From Ferrovibrio sp. (GTDB lineage: Bacteria; Pseudomonadota; Alphaproteobacteria; Ferrovibrionales; Ferrovibrionaceae): DNA of 64,000 nucleotides. The stretch spans positions 1 to 64,000 of the forward strand of contig NZ_JAGOLP010000006.1 of assembly GCF_017994015.1 (NCBI RefSeq), in the 5' to 3' direction. Below the pieces are notes generated by a model. The model was not told the DNA's origin. It made no database searches and saw only the letters and a program-made list of their open reading frames with translations. Below are positions 33,896 through 42,900 of the stretch, piece after piece. A program made the position numbers and the translations under genes. The number at the start of each line of letters is the position of its first letter. The stretch's first letter is position 1.

Positions 33896-35955
33896 CGCTT
33901 CAGTAGCACGGCATCGCAGGCGATGGCGCCCTGGCCCGGCGCCAGCACACGCACCGGGTTGATTTCCAGCGCTTCGATCATGTCGGCATGGGCGGCGAAA
34001 AACAACGACAGCCGCTCGATCATCGCCGCCAGCGCCGGCAGATCGGCAGCCGGCAGGCCACGGAAACCTTCGAACATGCGGCGACCGCGCAGGCTATGCA
34101 GGGCGCGCAGGGCTTCCGTTGCGCTGACTGGCGCCAGGCGGCAGGCAACATCCTGGTAGATTTCAGCCTGCACACCGCCCAGACCAATCATGGTGATCGG
34201 GCCTAATTCGGCATCATGCTGAAAACCGAGGATCACCTCGACAGCCGGCGGCGCCATTTTTTCCACCAGCACAGCATCACCAAGGCGATCAAGCATTGCC
34301 GAAGCAGCCGCTGCCACCGCATCGGGTGTTGCCAGGTTCAGCATCACACCGCCGCTATCGCTTTTGTGCAGAATTGTTGTGCTGTGGATTTTCACTGCCA
34401 CCGGCAGGCCGAGCTCCAGCGCTATGCCCATGGCGCGGCCGCTATCGCTAGCCACCCCGCCTGCCGGCACCGGGACGCCCAGCGCGGCCAGCACCTGCTT
34501 GCCGGAATATTCGGTGCCGTCATGCTGGCGTAAAGCTTTTGCGGCGGCGCTGAAATCGGCCATGGCCAGCGCTGGTGCCGGCGTTGGCCGCAGGCGTGCC
34601 AGCACACCCAGCGCACTCACGGCGCGATGCTGGTCCTCAAACACGGCAAAGCCGGCAGCCTCATACTGCGCCACGGTTGCCTGATCCGCCACGATACAGA
34701 GCAGCATCGGCTTGTTGGGATATTGCTGCGGCAAGGGCGACAGAATCTGCGACAGGCGCGGCGCAATGCTTTTGGAGCCGGCGGTGACGGTGAAAAAGGC
34801 TATCAGCGCGTCCAGCCCATCCTGGCGCAACACAACATCCAGATTGTCGCGCACCAGATCTAGATTGTTGAACGCCTGCGCTGTCACATCGATGGGATTG
34901 CGCGTGGCGGCATAGGGATTGATCGCCTTAAGCGCCGCCTGCGCATCTGAAGGCAGCGCCGGCACCTCTAGGCCCACTTGCGCGGCAGTATCCGCCATCT
35001 GCACACCAACGGCGCCGGAAATGCTGACCAGGCCGACGCTGTTGCCGGCTGGGCGCGGCGCGCGTTGCAGCAGATAGGCGGCATCCACCATTGCCTCGGT
35101 ATGTGGCATCCGCACCGCGCCATATTGTTCCAGCATGCCGCTGAATACCAGGTCGCTGCCGCTCATCGCCGCGGTATGGGTTTGGGCTGCGGCGGCGCCT
35201 ACGCTGCTGGTGCCGGATTTCATGAACAGCACCGGCTTGCCAGCCTGGCGGGCCGCTTCCAGCCCGGCCACCAGGGTATCGCGTGCATGCACGCCTTCGG
35301 CATAGGCCATGATGATGCGGATATCAGGCTGGGTCGCCAGCCATTCGATGCCCTGGCCTACATCGATGCCGGCCTCGTTGCCGGTGGTGATCCATTGCCC
35401 GATCTTGACGCCACGTTGCAGCGCGATCTTGACCAGATGGCTGCCAAAGCCGCCGCTCTGGCTGATGATGCCCACATCGCCGCCACTTGGAAAACCGCCT
35501 TCGAAGATGGCCGAGAAGCTGGCATAAAACCGGTGCAACACGTTGAAGGCGCCCAGGCAGTTCGGCCCCAGCAAAGCAATGCCGGCATCTTGCACGATGC
35601 GGCTCAGTTCAGCCTGCCGCGCTTGGCCATCGCCGCCGGCCTCGGCGAAATCGGCGCTGAACAGCACGGCGCCACCAACATGCTTCGCGGCGCAATCGCG
35701 AATTGCCTGCATGGCTGGTATCGCCGGCAGGGCGATGATCGCCATATCCACCGGGCCAGGCACATCCAGCAGCGAGGCATAAGCCGGCAGGCCCTGCACA
35801 ATCTGGTAATTCGGGTTCACCGGATAGATCGGCCCGGCAAAGCCGGCATCCAGCAGATAGCGGATCGGACGACCACCGATGCGGGCGGGATTGTCGGAAG
35901 CGCCGATCACTGCCACCGATGCCGGCCGCATCAGGCGCGGCAGATTGGGGTTCAT
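33892..35955 (-). CDS. ADP-forming acyl-CoA synthetase (acetate-CoA ligase family)
   Basis: The protein is 687 residues. The order is CoA-binding domain (SVAVIGASDNPARIGGRPIR), succinyl-CoA synthetase-like domain (ISQSGGFGSHL, TGNEAGIDVGQ, and the probable phospho-His segment THTAAMSGSD) and a C-terminal ATP-grasp domain (PVAVKIHSTTILHKSDSGGV, GLGGVQAEIYQDV). It forms or uses acyl-CoA with ATP/ADP and phosphate. Its stop overlaps the PrpF stop, and its start overlaps the MaoC stop (ATGA), so it is the last gene of the - strand unit that begins at 36802. Confidence 0.9.
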   Translation of the reverse strand: MNPNLPRLMRPASVAVIGASDNPARIGGRPIRYLLDAGFAGPIYPVNPNYQIVQGLPAYASLLDVPGPVDMAIIALPAIPAMQAIRDCAAKHVGGAVLFSADFAEAGGDGQARQAELSRIVQDAGIALLGPNCLGAFNVLHRFYASFSAIFEGGFPSGGDVGIISQSGGFGSHLVKIALQRGVKIGQWITTGNEAGIDVGQGIEWLATQPDIRIIMAYAEGVHARDTLVAGLEAARQAGKPVLFMKSGTSSVGAAAAQTHTAAMSGSDLVFSGMLEQYGAVRMPHTEAMVDAAYLLQRAPRPAGNSVGLVSISGAVGVQMADTAAQVGLEVPALPSDAQAALKAINPYAATRNPIDVTAQAFNNLDLVRDNLDVVLRQDGLDALIAFFTVTAGSKSIAPRLSQILSPLPQQYPNKPMLLCIVADQATVAQYEAAGFAVFEDQHRAVSALGVLARLRPTPAPALAMADFSAAAKALRQHDGTEYSGKQVLAALGVPVPAGGVASDSGRAMGIALELGLPVAVKIHSTTILHKSDSGGVMLNLATPDAVAAAASAMLDRLGDAVLVEKMAPPAVEVILGFQHDAELGPITMIGLGGVQAEIYQDVACRLAPVSATEALRALHSLRGRRMFEGFRGLPAADLPALAAMIERLSLFFAAHADMIEALEINPVRVLAPGQGAIACDAVLLKR

Positions 35956-36368
35956 TCTAACTCTCCAGGGATTTTCAGTGTCGCTTCGCCAATCGCCAGC
36001 AAGCGCTCGCCGCTATGCAATGCCAGCGCCAGGGTGATGCTGCCGGCATCACGCTGGATAACTTCCAGGCTGTATGTGGTCGGCTCGCCGGCCTTCACGG
36101 TGTTGAGCAGCTTGGCGCGGAAACGGGCGCCCTGATCCCAGGCGGCAGCACCAAATAATGCGCAGAGCCAGGATTCAAACACCGCCAGCAGCATCATGCC
36201 ATGCGCAATGGTGCCGCCGAAGGGGGTTTTGGCAGCATAAGCCGGATCGGTATGGATCGGCGCATCAGTGCCGTGCAGGCGGCCGAAGGTTATGAAGCTG
36301 GCCTGAGTCAGCGCTGGCCCTGGCCGCTCAATGCGCTGGCCGATGGTGAGGGCGGCAAGGTTCAACAT
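35952..36368 (-). CDS. MaoC-like hot-dog hydratase, C-terminal-type subunit
   Basis: The protein is about 138 residues: a single hot-dog domain with FGRLHGTDAPIHTDPAYA and TPFGGTIAHGMM, a version of the D-x(4-5)-H hydratase motif. ATG 36368 is used; a TTG 6 bases upstream is possible. It overlaps the end of the upstream gene by 7 bases. Together with the product of 36362-36802 it probably forms a heteromeric enoyl-CoA hydratase, as in other split MaoC pairs. Confidence 0.82.
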   Translation of the reverse strand: MLNLAALTIGQRIERPGPALTQASFITFGRLHGTDAPIHTDPAYAAKTPFGGTIAHGMMLLAVFESWLCALFGAAAWDQGARFRAKLLNTVKAGEPTTYSLEVIQRDAGSITLALALHSGERLLAIGEATLKIPGELE

Positions 36369-36802
36369 GGCCAATACAGGATATGGCGCACCAGCAGCAC
36401 ATCGCGCTGCTCGTCGCCGGCCTTCACCGCTTGCTCAACAACCAGGAAGCGTTTGCCGTTGCGGATGTATTTGTCGGCCACGCGCACGATGGTGACCAGG
36501 CTTTCACCCAGATAAGCGGCGCCAGACATTTCCAGTTCCTCTTGTGCATGCAGCACGCCGGGTGGAAACTTCACATAGCTCTTGAAGGCGCGCAGTTCAT
36601 TGAGCAGAAAGGATGGGATGCGTGTGCCGGGCTCAATATTGGCCGGGCTTTCGCCAATGCAGGCATAAAAATTGGCCAAAGCCGCCGCATCAATTTTGAG
36701 GGGGTAGGGGGCATAAACCTGGCCAACGATGATGGCGTCGTAGCCAGTCCCAACCCAGCCGCCCATGCGATGGTCAGGTTCTGGCGTGGTCAATGCTAAC
36801 AC
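36362..36802 (-). CDS. MaoC-like N-terminal-type hydratase subunit
   Basis: The protein is about 146 residues from GTG 36802. The pattern YDAIIVGQVYAPYPLKIDAAAL-FYACIGESPANI and RAFKSYVKFPPGVLHAQEEL fits the FAS1-dehydratase-like (MaoC N-terminal) hot-dog domain, which lacks the catalytic His/Asp and supports the partner subunit. Upstream is the 13-bp inverted repeat at 36852-36889, which lies between this gene and the divergent dehydrogenase. Start choice is uncertain; TTG 36865 falls within the operator and is unlikely. Confidence 0.75.
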   Translation of the reverse strand: MLALTTPEPDHRMGGWVGTGYDAIIVGQVYAPYPLKIDAAALANFYACIGESPANIEPGTRIPSFLLNELRAFKSYVKFPPGVLHAQEELEMSGAAYLGESLVTIVRVADKYIRNGKRFLVVEQAVKAGDEQRDVLLVRHILYWPC

Positions 36803-36851
36803 TCCCGGCGCAGCGTGGCGTTTATCCTTGACGATTGTGGTAAGACCACAA

Positions 36852-36889
36852 CGCCAATATGTCAACAGTTATCAGATGACATATTGGCG
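36852..36889. promoter_or_regulatory. 13-bp perfect inverted repeat with embedded TGTNNACA site, divergent operator
   Basis: CGCCAATATGTCA (36852-36864) and TGACATATTGGCG (36877-36889) are perfect inverted arms around 12 bases. The left arm overlaps ATGTCAACAG (36859-36868), which read on the - strand is CTGTTGACAT with a -35-like TTGACA for the hydratase/ligase unit. The element lies between divergent transcription units and could control both. Confidence 0.6.
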
Positions 36890-36949
36890 CAAACTGGTAT
36901 ATGTAAGCCGGCAAGCCAGTGGCGGTATGTTACGCGAAGGGAAGGGAAA

Positions 36950-38107
36950 ATGCCTTTATTCAATGATTTCGGGTTCACCGACGAGCAGAAGATGATGCGC
37001 CGCAGCCTGCTGGCGCTGGCCGAACGGCATCTGCCGCCGGAAAAAATTCGTGAACTCGACAATACCGCCGGCTGGCCGGTGGATGCCTATCAGGCGATGG
37101 CGCGGGATGGCTGGCTTGGCCTGCCCTATCCGGAAGAATATGGCGGTCTTGGCGGCGGCTACAAGGATATCGCGGTATTGCTGGAAACGCTATCGTATCA
37201 TTATGCCTGCCTTGGCACCACGTATATGACCAGCGTGATCTATGCCGGCCTGCAATTGCTGCATAACGGCAGCGAATATCTCAAGCGGCAATACATGATG
37301 CCGATGATCAAGGGCGAGATTTACATTGCTTTCGCGCTGACCGAGCCGCAAACCGGATCGGATGCCGCTTCGATCAAAACCTATGCCGTGCGCGATGGCG
37401 CTGATTATATCATTCGCGGCCAGAAATGGTTCATCACCTCGGCGCATATGGCGGATTACATCGTGCTGGTGGTGAAAACCGACCCATCGGCGCAGCCAGC
37501 GCATAACGGCTTCAGCCTGTTCCTGGTCGATGCCAAGGCGCCCGGTGTCAGCATTCGCCCGATCGAAACCCTGGGCCGCCATACCACGCATACCAACCAG
37601 ATTTTTTTCGACGATGTGCGCGTGCCGGCGGAAAACCTGATCGGCGACGAAAATCGCGGCTGGCGCAAGCTGATGCGCGGCCTGAACCTGGAGCGCATGT
37701 GCATCGCCGCCTGTGGCGCCGGCAATGCCCAGAAGGCCATCGACATCGCGCAGGATTATGCCATGCAGCGGGTGCAGTTCGGCCAGCCGATCAGCAATCA
37801 TCAGGTGATCCAGCACAAGCTGGCCGATATGCGGATCAAGGCCGAGATTGCCCGGCTGGTGACCTATCGCACTGCTGAAATGCTTGATGCCGGCTATGAT
37901 CCGCGCATGGAAACCGCGATTGCCAAGATCGTTGCCACCGACAATGATTTTGATTGCGCCAATATCGGCATGCAGATCATGGGCGGCGCCGGCTATTCCA
38001 TGGAGCATGACATGCAGCGCCTGTTCCGCGATTCACGGCTCGGGCCGATTGGTGGCGGCAGCAACGAGATTCAGCGCAACATAATCGCCAAGCTGATGGG
38101 TTTGTAG
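36950..38107 (+). CDS. Acyl-CoA dehydrogenase, isovaleryl-CoA dehydrogenase-type active site
   Basis: The protein is 385 residues. It has the FAD/CoA motifs FALTEPQTGSDAAS and KWFITSAHMADY, then the C-terminal RDSRLGPIGGGSNEIQRNI. At the place of the usual catalytic Glu (IxEGT) it has Gly, while NLERMCIAACG carries Glu at the position used by isovaleryl-CoA dehydrogenase. This suggests a substrate branched near the carboxyl end. AGGGAAGGGAAA precedes ATG 36950; translation from 36815 would run through the operator and is rejected. The MaoC gene at 38128 follows after about 20 bases. Confidence 0.9.
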   Translation: MPLFNDFGFTDEQKMMRRSLLALAERHLPPEKIRELDNTAGWPVDAYQAMARDGWLGLPYPEEYGGLGGGYKDIAVLLETLSYHYACLGTTYMTSVIYAGLQLLHNGSEYLKRQYMMPMIKGEIYIAFALTEPQTGSDAASIKTYAVRDGADYIIRGQKWFITSAHMADYIVLVVKTDPSAQPAHNGFSLFLVDAKAPGVSIRPIETLGRHTTHTNQIFFDDVRVPAENLIGDENRGWRKLMRGLNLERMCIAACGAGNAQKAIDIAQDYAMQRVQFGQPISNHQVIQHKLADMRIKAEIARLVTYRTAEMLDAGYDPRMETAIAKIVATDNDFDCANIGMQIMGGAGYSMEHDMQRLFRDSRLGPIGGGSNEIQRNIIAKLMGL

Positions 38108-38127
38108 ACTTGGCTGGAGAGAGCAGC

Positions 38128-38601
38128 ATGAGCGAGCAGAAGCCGGCGCCGCGTGGGCGTTATTTCGAGGATTTCACGGTGGGTGAGCAACTCTATACCG
38201 GGCAGCGCACCATTACCTCCACCGATATCGTCAACTTCGCCTGCCTGTCTGGCGACTTCAACGATGTGCATACCAATTTTGAATATGCCCGTAGCACGCC
38301 ATTCGGTGAGCCGATTGCCCATGGCCCGCTGGTTTTTGCCGTTGCCGCCGGCCTCAATTATGCTTCCGGCATCAATGATGGCACGCTGATCGCGTTACTC
38401 GGCATCGACAAATGGCGCATGAAGCTGCCGGTGAAACATGGCGACACCATCCGCGTGCGCTCGACTGTCACCGCCAAGAAGGAAACCAGCCAGCCGGATC
38501 GCGGCGTGGTCAGTTTCACGCGCGTCTTCCTCAATCAGCGCGACGAGGTGGTGCAGGAGATGGATGTGACCATCATGTATCGCCGCCGCCCGCCCGGATG
38601 A
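38128..38601 (+). CDS. MaoC-type enoyl-CoA hydratase
   Basis: The protein is about 157 residues with a single hot-dog domain. The motif FACLSGDFNDVHTNFEYA followed by FGEPIAHGPL has the Asp and His of R-specific hydratases. It probably hydrates the product of the adjacent acyl-CoA dehydrogenase. GGAGAG lies 6 bases before ATG 38128. Its 3' end faces the converging CoA ligase, with 17 bases between. Confidence 0.88.
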   Translation: MSEQKPAPRGRYFEDFTVGEQLYTGQRTITSTDIVNFACLSGDFNDVHTNFEYARSTPFGEPIAHGPLVFAVAAGLNYASGINDGTLIALLGIDKWRMKLPVKHGDTIRVRSTVTAKKETSQPDRGVVSFTRVFLNQRDEVVQEMDVTIMYRRRPPG

Positions 38602-38618
38602 GATGGCGCAGGATGAGA

Positions 38619-40184
38619 TTAAGGGGCGGCGTCGTTGGCCAATAGCTGCGCCGCCACCCAGTTTTCCACCTCGGGGCGGATGATCTTGCCGGTATTGTTG
38701 CGCGGCAGGCTGCCCTTGGGCACAAACAGCACATGCTTGGGGCGCTTGTAGGGCGCCAGTTCGGCGCGGCACAAAGCGATCAGTTCCTGCTCTGTCGGCG
38801 CCGCGCCTTCGGCAGCAACCACCAGCACCGGCACCTCGCCCCAGCGCGCATCGCGGCGCCGCACCACCACGGCTTCCGCGATATGCGGATGCAGCAAGGC
38901 CACGCGCTCGATCTCGGCCGGATAGATATTCTCGCCGCCGGATTTGATCAGGTATTTGCGCCGGTCGATGTAATCCAGCCGCCCATCCGGCCGCCGCACA
39001 AATACATCGCCGGTATGATACCAGCCGCCGGCAAACGCTTCTTCGGTTGCTTCCGGTGCGTTCCAATAGCCGCTGAACAATGTCGGCCCGCGCATCAGCA
39101 ATTCGCCCGGCAAACCATCCGGCACCGGCTGCCCGGCTTCATCCACCAGCAGCACATCGCAAAGCAGGCTTTCGGTCTTGGCAAAATCGCTTGGTATCTC
39201 GCCAGCGGCAAGCCGGCCGGCAGAAGCGGGCGGCATGCCGGTTTCGGTGGAGCCAAAAGTATTGGTGAACGGCACGCCCAGCAGGGCGGTCATTTCCGCT
39301 ATCTCGCGCGGCGCAAACAGATCGGCCAGCGCGCCGAATTTCTTCAGCCGCTTCACCTTGGGCCGCCGCTGCCGCAGATAGGCCAGTGTCTGTTCCACCA
39401 TGCCAGGGAAGAAGATCAGGTTGCTCAGGCTTTCGCGTTCAAGATAGTCGCAAATGGCTGGCAGGTCGGCGCCATCCAGCACCACCACCTTGCCGCCCAG
39501 CAGCAAGGTGCCAAGGCCCAGTTCCACCGATGCCATGTGAAACAGCGGTGACCAGGCCAGGAATGTGTCGTCGCCGTCAACGCCGTAATCGGTGACATAA
39601 ACCAGCAGCCGCGCCAGCATGGCGCGCTGGCTCAGCAGCGCTCCTTTCGGCAAGCCAGTGGTGCCGCTGGTATAGATGATGAACAGGCCGTCTTCCGGAT
39701 CGCCATCCGGCATTGCCGGCAGGGCTGCGGCGGGACCGGCAAGCTGTTGTTCCAGCGCCGCGCCGATTTCCAGCAGGATACCGGCCTGGCTAATACCGGC
39801 CAGGCTGTTGCGGTGGCGCGGCGATACCAGGGTGACTTTGGGCTGCACCAGGGCAATGCAATGCGCCAGTTCGCGCGGCGCCAGGCGCCAGTTCAGGGTG
39901 GCGACGATGAGGCCAAGGCGCAGGGCGGCGAGCGACAATTCCAGAAAGATTGGGTGGTTCTCGCTGAGAATACAAACGCGGTCGCCGGGCTTAAGCCCTT
40001 GCGCATGCAGCAGCGCGGCCAGCCGTTCGGCGCGCTGCCGCAATTCGGCATAGCTCACGATCTGGTCCAGATGGGCCAGGGCCGGGCGCGCCGGGTGCAG
40101 CCGGCATTGTTTCTCAAACAGGCCATACAGCGAAAGCCGGGCCGCGTGCCGTGCCACAATCGCCTGTTGTTGCCCAACGCTCAT
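38619..40184 (-). CDS. AMP-forming acyl-CoA synthetase
   Basis: The protein is about 521 residues from ATG 40184; ATG 40268 would add 28 residues. Motifs are YTSGTTGLPKGAL, FGSTETGMPPA, WYHTGDVFVRRPDG, DRRKYLIKSGGENIYPAEIE and the Lys in RNNTGKIIRPEV. It resembles long-chain or feruloyl-type ligases. It is transcribed alone on the - strand, divergently from the MmgE/PrpD gene, with a CTGTTGACAA site between them. Confidence 0.88.
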   Translation of the reverse strand: MSVGQQQAIVARHAARLSLYGLFEKQCRLHPARPALAHLDQIVSYAELRQRAERLAALLHAQGLKPGDRVCILSENHPIFLELSLAALRLGLIVATLNWRLAPRELAHCIALVQPKVTLVSPRHRNSLAGISQAGILLEIGAALEQQLAGPAAALPAMPDGDPEDGLFIIYTSGTTGLPKGALLSQRAMLARLLVYVTDYGVDGDDTFLAWSPLFHMASVELGLGTLLLGGKVVVLDGADLPAICDYLERESLSNLIFFPGMVEQTLAYLRQRRPKVKRLKKFGALADLFAPREIAEMTALLGVPFTNTFGSTETGMPPASAGRLAAGEIPSDFAKTESLLCDVLLVDEAGQPVPDGLPGELLMRGPTLFSGYWNAPEATEEAFAGGWYHTGDVFVRRPDGRLDYIDRRKYLIKSGGENIYPAEIERVALLHPHIAEAVVVRRRDARWGEVPVLVVAAEGAAPTEQELIALCRAELAPYKRPKHVLFVPKGSLPRNNTGKIIRPEVENWVAAQLLANDAAP

Positions 40185-40292
40185 GATGCCGCCATCCGAA
40201 TCGCCGTCCGTTTCCTGCCCGCGCCATTCTGCCCGGCGCAGTGCGACAGGGATAGCATATCGCGTCATTATCTGTAAACCGATGATAGTAAA

Positions 40293-40302
40293 CTGTTGAC
40301 AA
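40293..40302. promoter_or_regulatory. CTGTTGACAA operator candidate between divergent ligase and PrpD-like genes
   Basis: The TGTNNACA core is at 40294-40301, within GTAAACTGTTGACAA. A related half-site, CTGTAAAC, lies at 40272-40279. The site is in the gap between two divergent genes and overlaps a -35-like TTGACA in the + direction. Confidence 0.5.
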
Positions 40303-40362
40303 TACGGTCGGGCTGACAAAGGATCACCCCGGCCACTCCTTAAATTTCAGGTTTGCAAAATC

Positions 40363-41778
40363 ATGACGCAGCTCGGGCGTATCGAAAAAACCCCATCGCC
40401 ATCCGCCAGCGGGCATCTTGCCCGCTTCGCTGCCGGCTTGCGTTTTGAGGATATTCCGGCGCCGGTGCTGGAACGTGCCAAGCTGCATATCCTGGATGCG
40501 CTGGGCTGCGGTCTGGCCTCGAATGCCTATGGCTTTGCCGGTCGGGTTGTTGCCGGCGCGGCGGCGCATGGTGAAATCGGCCGCTGCCGTGTGATCGGGC
40601 GCGCCGAGCGTTTGCCGGTGCGCGATGCGGCCTTGGTCAACGGCGTGCTGCTGCATGGCCTGGATTTTGACGACACGCATCTTGGCAGCATCGTGCATCC
40701 CACCGCCGCCTGCCTGCCGGTGGCGCTGTCTTTTGGCGAATTGCTCAAGGCGCATGGCCGCGCTTTGCTCACTGCCTATGCCGCCGGCATGGAAACCGCG
40801 ATCCGTATCGGCCTGGTGGTCAAAGGTGGTTTTCATCATGTCGGTTTCCATGCCACCGGCGTGGTGGCGCATTTCAGTTCGGCGTTGGTGGCGGCAAAGC
40901 TGCTCGGCCTGGATGCGGCGCAGATCATGGCAAGCCAGGGCATTGCCGCCAGCACCGCCTCTGGCGTGCAGGTGTTCCTTGAGGAAGGCGCCTGGACCAA
41001 GCGACTGCATCCCGGCTGGGCGGCGGTGGCCGGCATCACGGCGGCGCGGCTGGCTGCCAATGGCTTTGTGGCGCCGTCGCGGCCACTGGAAGGCAAATTC
41101 GGCTTGCTGGAAACCCACTTGCAGGCCCATGCCGGCGCGGCTGATATCGGCGCCGTGGCTGCCGGGCTGGGTGAGGTGTGGCATCTTGCCGATACTGCGA
41201 TGAAGCCATATCCGGTCTGCCATTTCATCCATGGCTGCGCCGATGCGGCCATCGCGCTGCATGCCGAGCTGGGCGGCGAGGAAATTACGGCGGTGGAAGC
41301 TTTGCTGCCGCAGCCGACCTTACATATCGTGGCCGAGCCGGCAGCACAGAAACAATGCCCGACTTCGGATTATGAAGCCAAATTCTCTACCCAGTTTGTG
41401 GTTGCCACCTGCCTGCTGAAAGGCGGTTTTGGCCTGCCCGATTTGCAGCCAGAAGCGCTCGCAGATCCGCATGTGCTGGCGCTTGCAGCCCGGGTAAGCT
41501 GCGGCATTGATCCTGACACCACCTTCCCGACCTATTTCTCCGGCGGCGTGACCGTGACAACACGCAGCGGCCGCAAGTTGACGCGGCATGTGCGGGTGAA
41601 TAGCGGTGCCGGCGAATTTAGGCTGCAACAGGATGGCGTAATCGCCAAATTTCTGGCCTCGGCTTCTTTGGTATTGCCGCGCGAGCAGGCCGAGCAGGTT
41701 GTTGAGGCCGTGTTGACGCTGGAAACCATTTCGGCTGAGCAGTTGATGCAACTGCTCAGCCTGGAAGACAAAAACTAA
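40363..41778 (+). CDS. MmgE/PrpD family protein (2-methylcitrate dehydratase-like)
   Basis: The protein is 471 residues. The family segments are ILDALGCGLASNAYG, LVNGVLLHGLDFDDTHLGSI-like with the Asp pair and His, the KRLHPGWAAVAG region and KPYPVCHFIHGCADAA. PrpD dehydrates 2-methylcitrate, and cis-aconitate decarboxylase belongs to the same fold. With PrpF- and PrpB-like genes 6-10 kb upstream it could form a methylcitrate-like branch. The gene is directly followed by the converging epimerase copy 2. Confidence 0.88.
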   Translation: MTQLGRIEKTPSPSASGHLARFAAGLRFEDIPAPVLERAKLHILDALGCGLASNAYGFAGRVVAGAAAHGEIGRCRVIGRAERLPVRDAALVNGVLLHGLDFDDTHLGSIVHPTAACLPVALSFGELLKAHGRALLTAYAAGMETAIRIGLVVKGGFHHVGFHATGVVAHFSSALVAAKLLGLDAAQIMASQGIAASTASGVQVFLEEGAWTKRLHPGWAAVAGITAARLAANGFVAPSRPLEGKFGLLETHLQAHAGAADIGAVAAGLGEVWHLADTAMKPYPVCHFIHGCADAAIALHAELGGEEITAVEALLPQPTLHIVAEPAAQKQCPTSDYEAKFSTQFVVATCLLKGGFGLPDLQPEALADPHVLALAARVSCGIDPDTTFPTYFSGGVTVTTRSGRKLTRHVRVNSGAGEFRLQQDGVIAKFLASASLVLPREQAEQVVEAVLTLETISAEQLMQLLSLEDKN

Positions 41779-42765
41779 TCAGCGCGCAGCCTCGCGGCGG
41801 CGCCAGTCCAGCAGACGGCGGATGCCGTCCTCGATACTCACTTCAGGCGCCCAGCCCAGCATGCGGGCAATCTTGTCGCGATCAAAATTCAGTTCCTGGG
41901 TGACACTGGATCGCACTTGCGCGGTATTCTGCTTGTAGACCGGCTGCAACGGGCTGCCGGTTACTTCCAGCAGGATTTCGGTGATCCGTTTCAGTGTGGT
42001 GGCCACACCGGTGGCGACATTGAAGCTTTCGCCGGTCACATCCGAGGCCATGGCGAGCAGGTTGGCCCGCGCCACATCGGCAACATGCACATAATCGTGC
42101 ACTTCCAGGCCATCATCGGGGATCACCGGCGCTTCGCCGCGCTGGATGCGGTCGTAATTCTCCATGATGTAGAGCGCATTGATGCCGCGATAATGCTGCC
42201 GCTCGCCATAGACAGTGGCATAGCGCAGCGCGATCGACTGGATGCCGTGGCGGGCGCTGTAGAGTTTGCCCAGATTCTCGCCGATCAGCTTGGTGCAGGC
42301 ATAAAGCGCCGCAGCCGGCTGGAAGCTGGCGAGATGTGATGCCGATTGCTCGTTGATCAGGCCGGGCGCCGGGTCGCCATAGACGGCAATCGATGACGAG
42401 AAAACCACCTTCTTCACCTGCCGGTAGCGGCAGGCTTCGTAGAGATTCTGCTGGCCTTCCACATTCACCGCCAGGCCAAGGCGCGGATTCTGGCTCAAGG
42501 GCAGGGTGAGGAAACCGGCAATGGCGAAGACGCCATCGGCGCCTTCAAAGGCGTCGAATAGCTCGTTGATGTTGAGCAGGTCGCCGCGCACCAGCTTGAC
42601 GCGCGGATTGTCGAGCAGGAAACGCACCGTATCCGGGCTGCCCAGCGCGTAATTGTCCAGCAGCACAACCTGCGCCGCGCCCTGTTCCAGCAATTGTTCG
42701 GCAACATGCGAGCCGATCAGGCTGGCACCGCCGGTGACAACAAACTTTCCGCCGTTGAGTTTCAT
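41779..42765 (-). CDS. NAD-dependent epimerase/dehydratase (extended SDR), copy 2
   Basis: The protein is 328 residues: VTGGASLIGSHVAEQLL, YxxxK in LYACTKLIGENLG and YGERQHYRGINALY. It is a paralogue of the gene at 31761-32750. AGGAGC lies 4 bases before ATG 42765, which fixes the start; the frame extends further upstream without a site. It ends at the base after the PrpD-like stop. The pairing of both copies with Prp-like genes supports a shared metabolic role. Confidence 0.85.
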   Translation of the reverse strand: MKLNGGKFVVTGGASLIGSHVAEQLLEQGAAQVVLLDNYALGSPDTVRFLLDNPRVKLVRGDLLNINELFDAFEGADGVFAIAGFLTLPLSQNPRLGLAVNVEGQQNLYEACRYRQVKKVVFSSSIAVYGDPAPGLINEQSASHLASFQPAAALYACTKLIGENLGKLYSARHGIQSIALRYATVYGERQHYRGINALYIMENYDRIQRGEAPVIPDDGLEVHDYVHVADVARANLLAMASDVTGESFNVATGVATTLKRITEILLEVTGSPLQPVYKQNTAQVRSSVTQELNFDRDKIARMLGWAPEVSIEDGIRRLLDWRRREAAR

Positions 42766-42843
42766 GCTGCTCCTGAAAAGGCCAATCCCCGGCTTGCGCC
42801 CGGGGTGCGAAGGGAGCCGGCAAGGTATCAATCCAGATATAAA

Positions 42844-42853
42844 CAGTCTACAG
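42844..42853. promoter_or_regulatory. CTGTAGACTG operator candidate (- strand) upstream of epimerase copy 2
   Basis: On the + strand the site reads CAGTCTACAG. It differs at one position from the TGTNNACA core and lies 79 bases upstream of the epimerase ATG in AT-rich DNA. Confidence 0.35.
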
Positions 42854-42900
42854 TTTTCATATCGGTATATAAGGCTGCAAATACATGCTGGTTTGAATTA

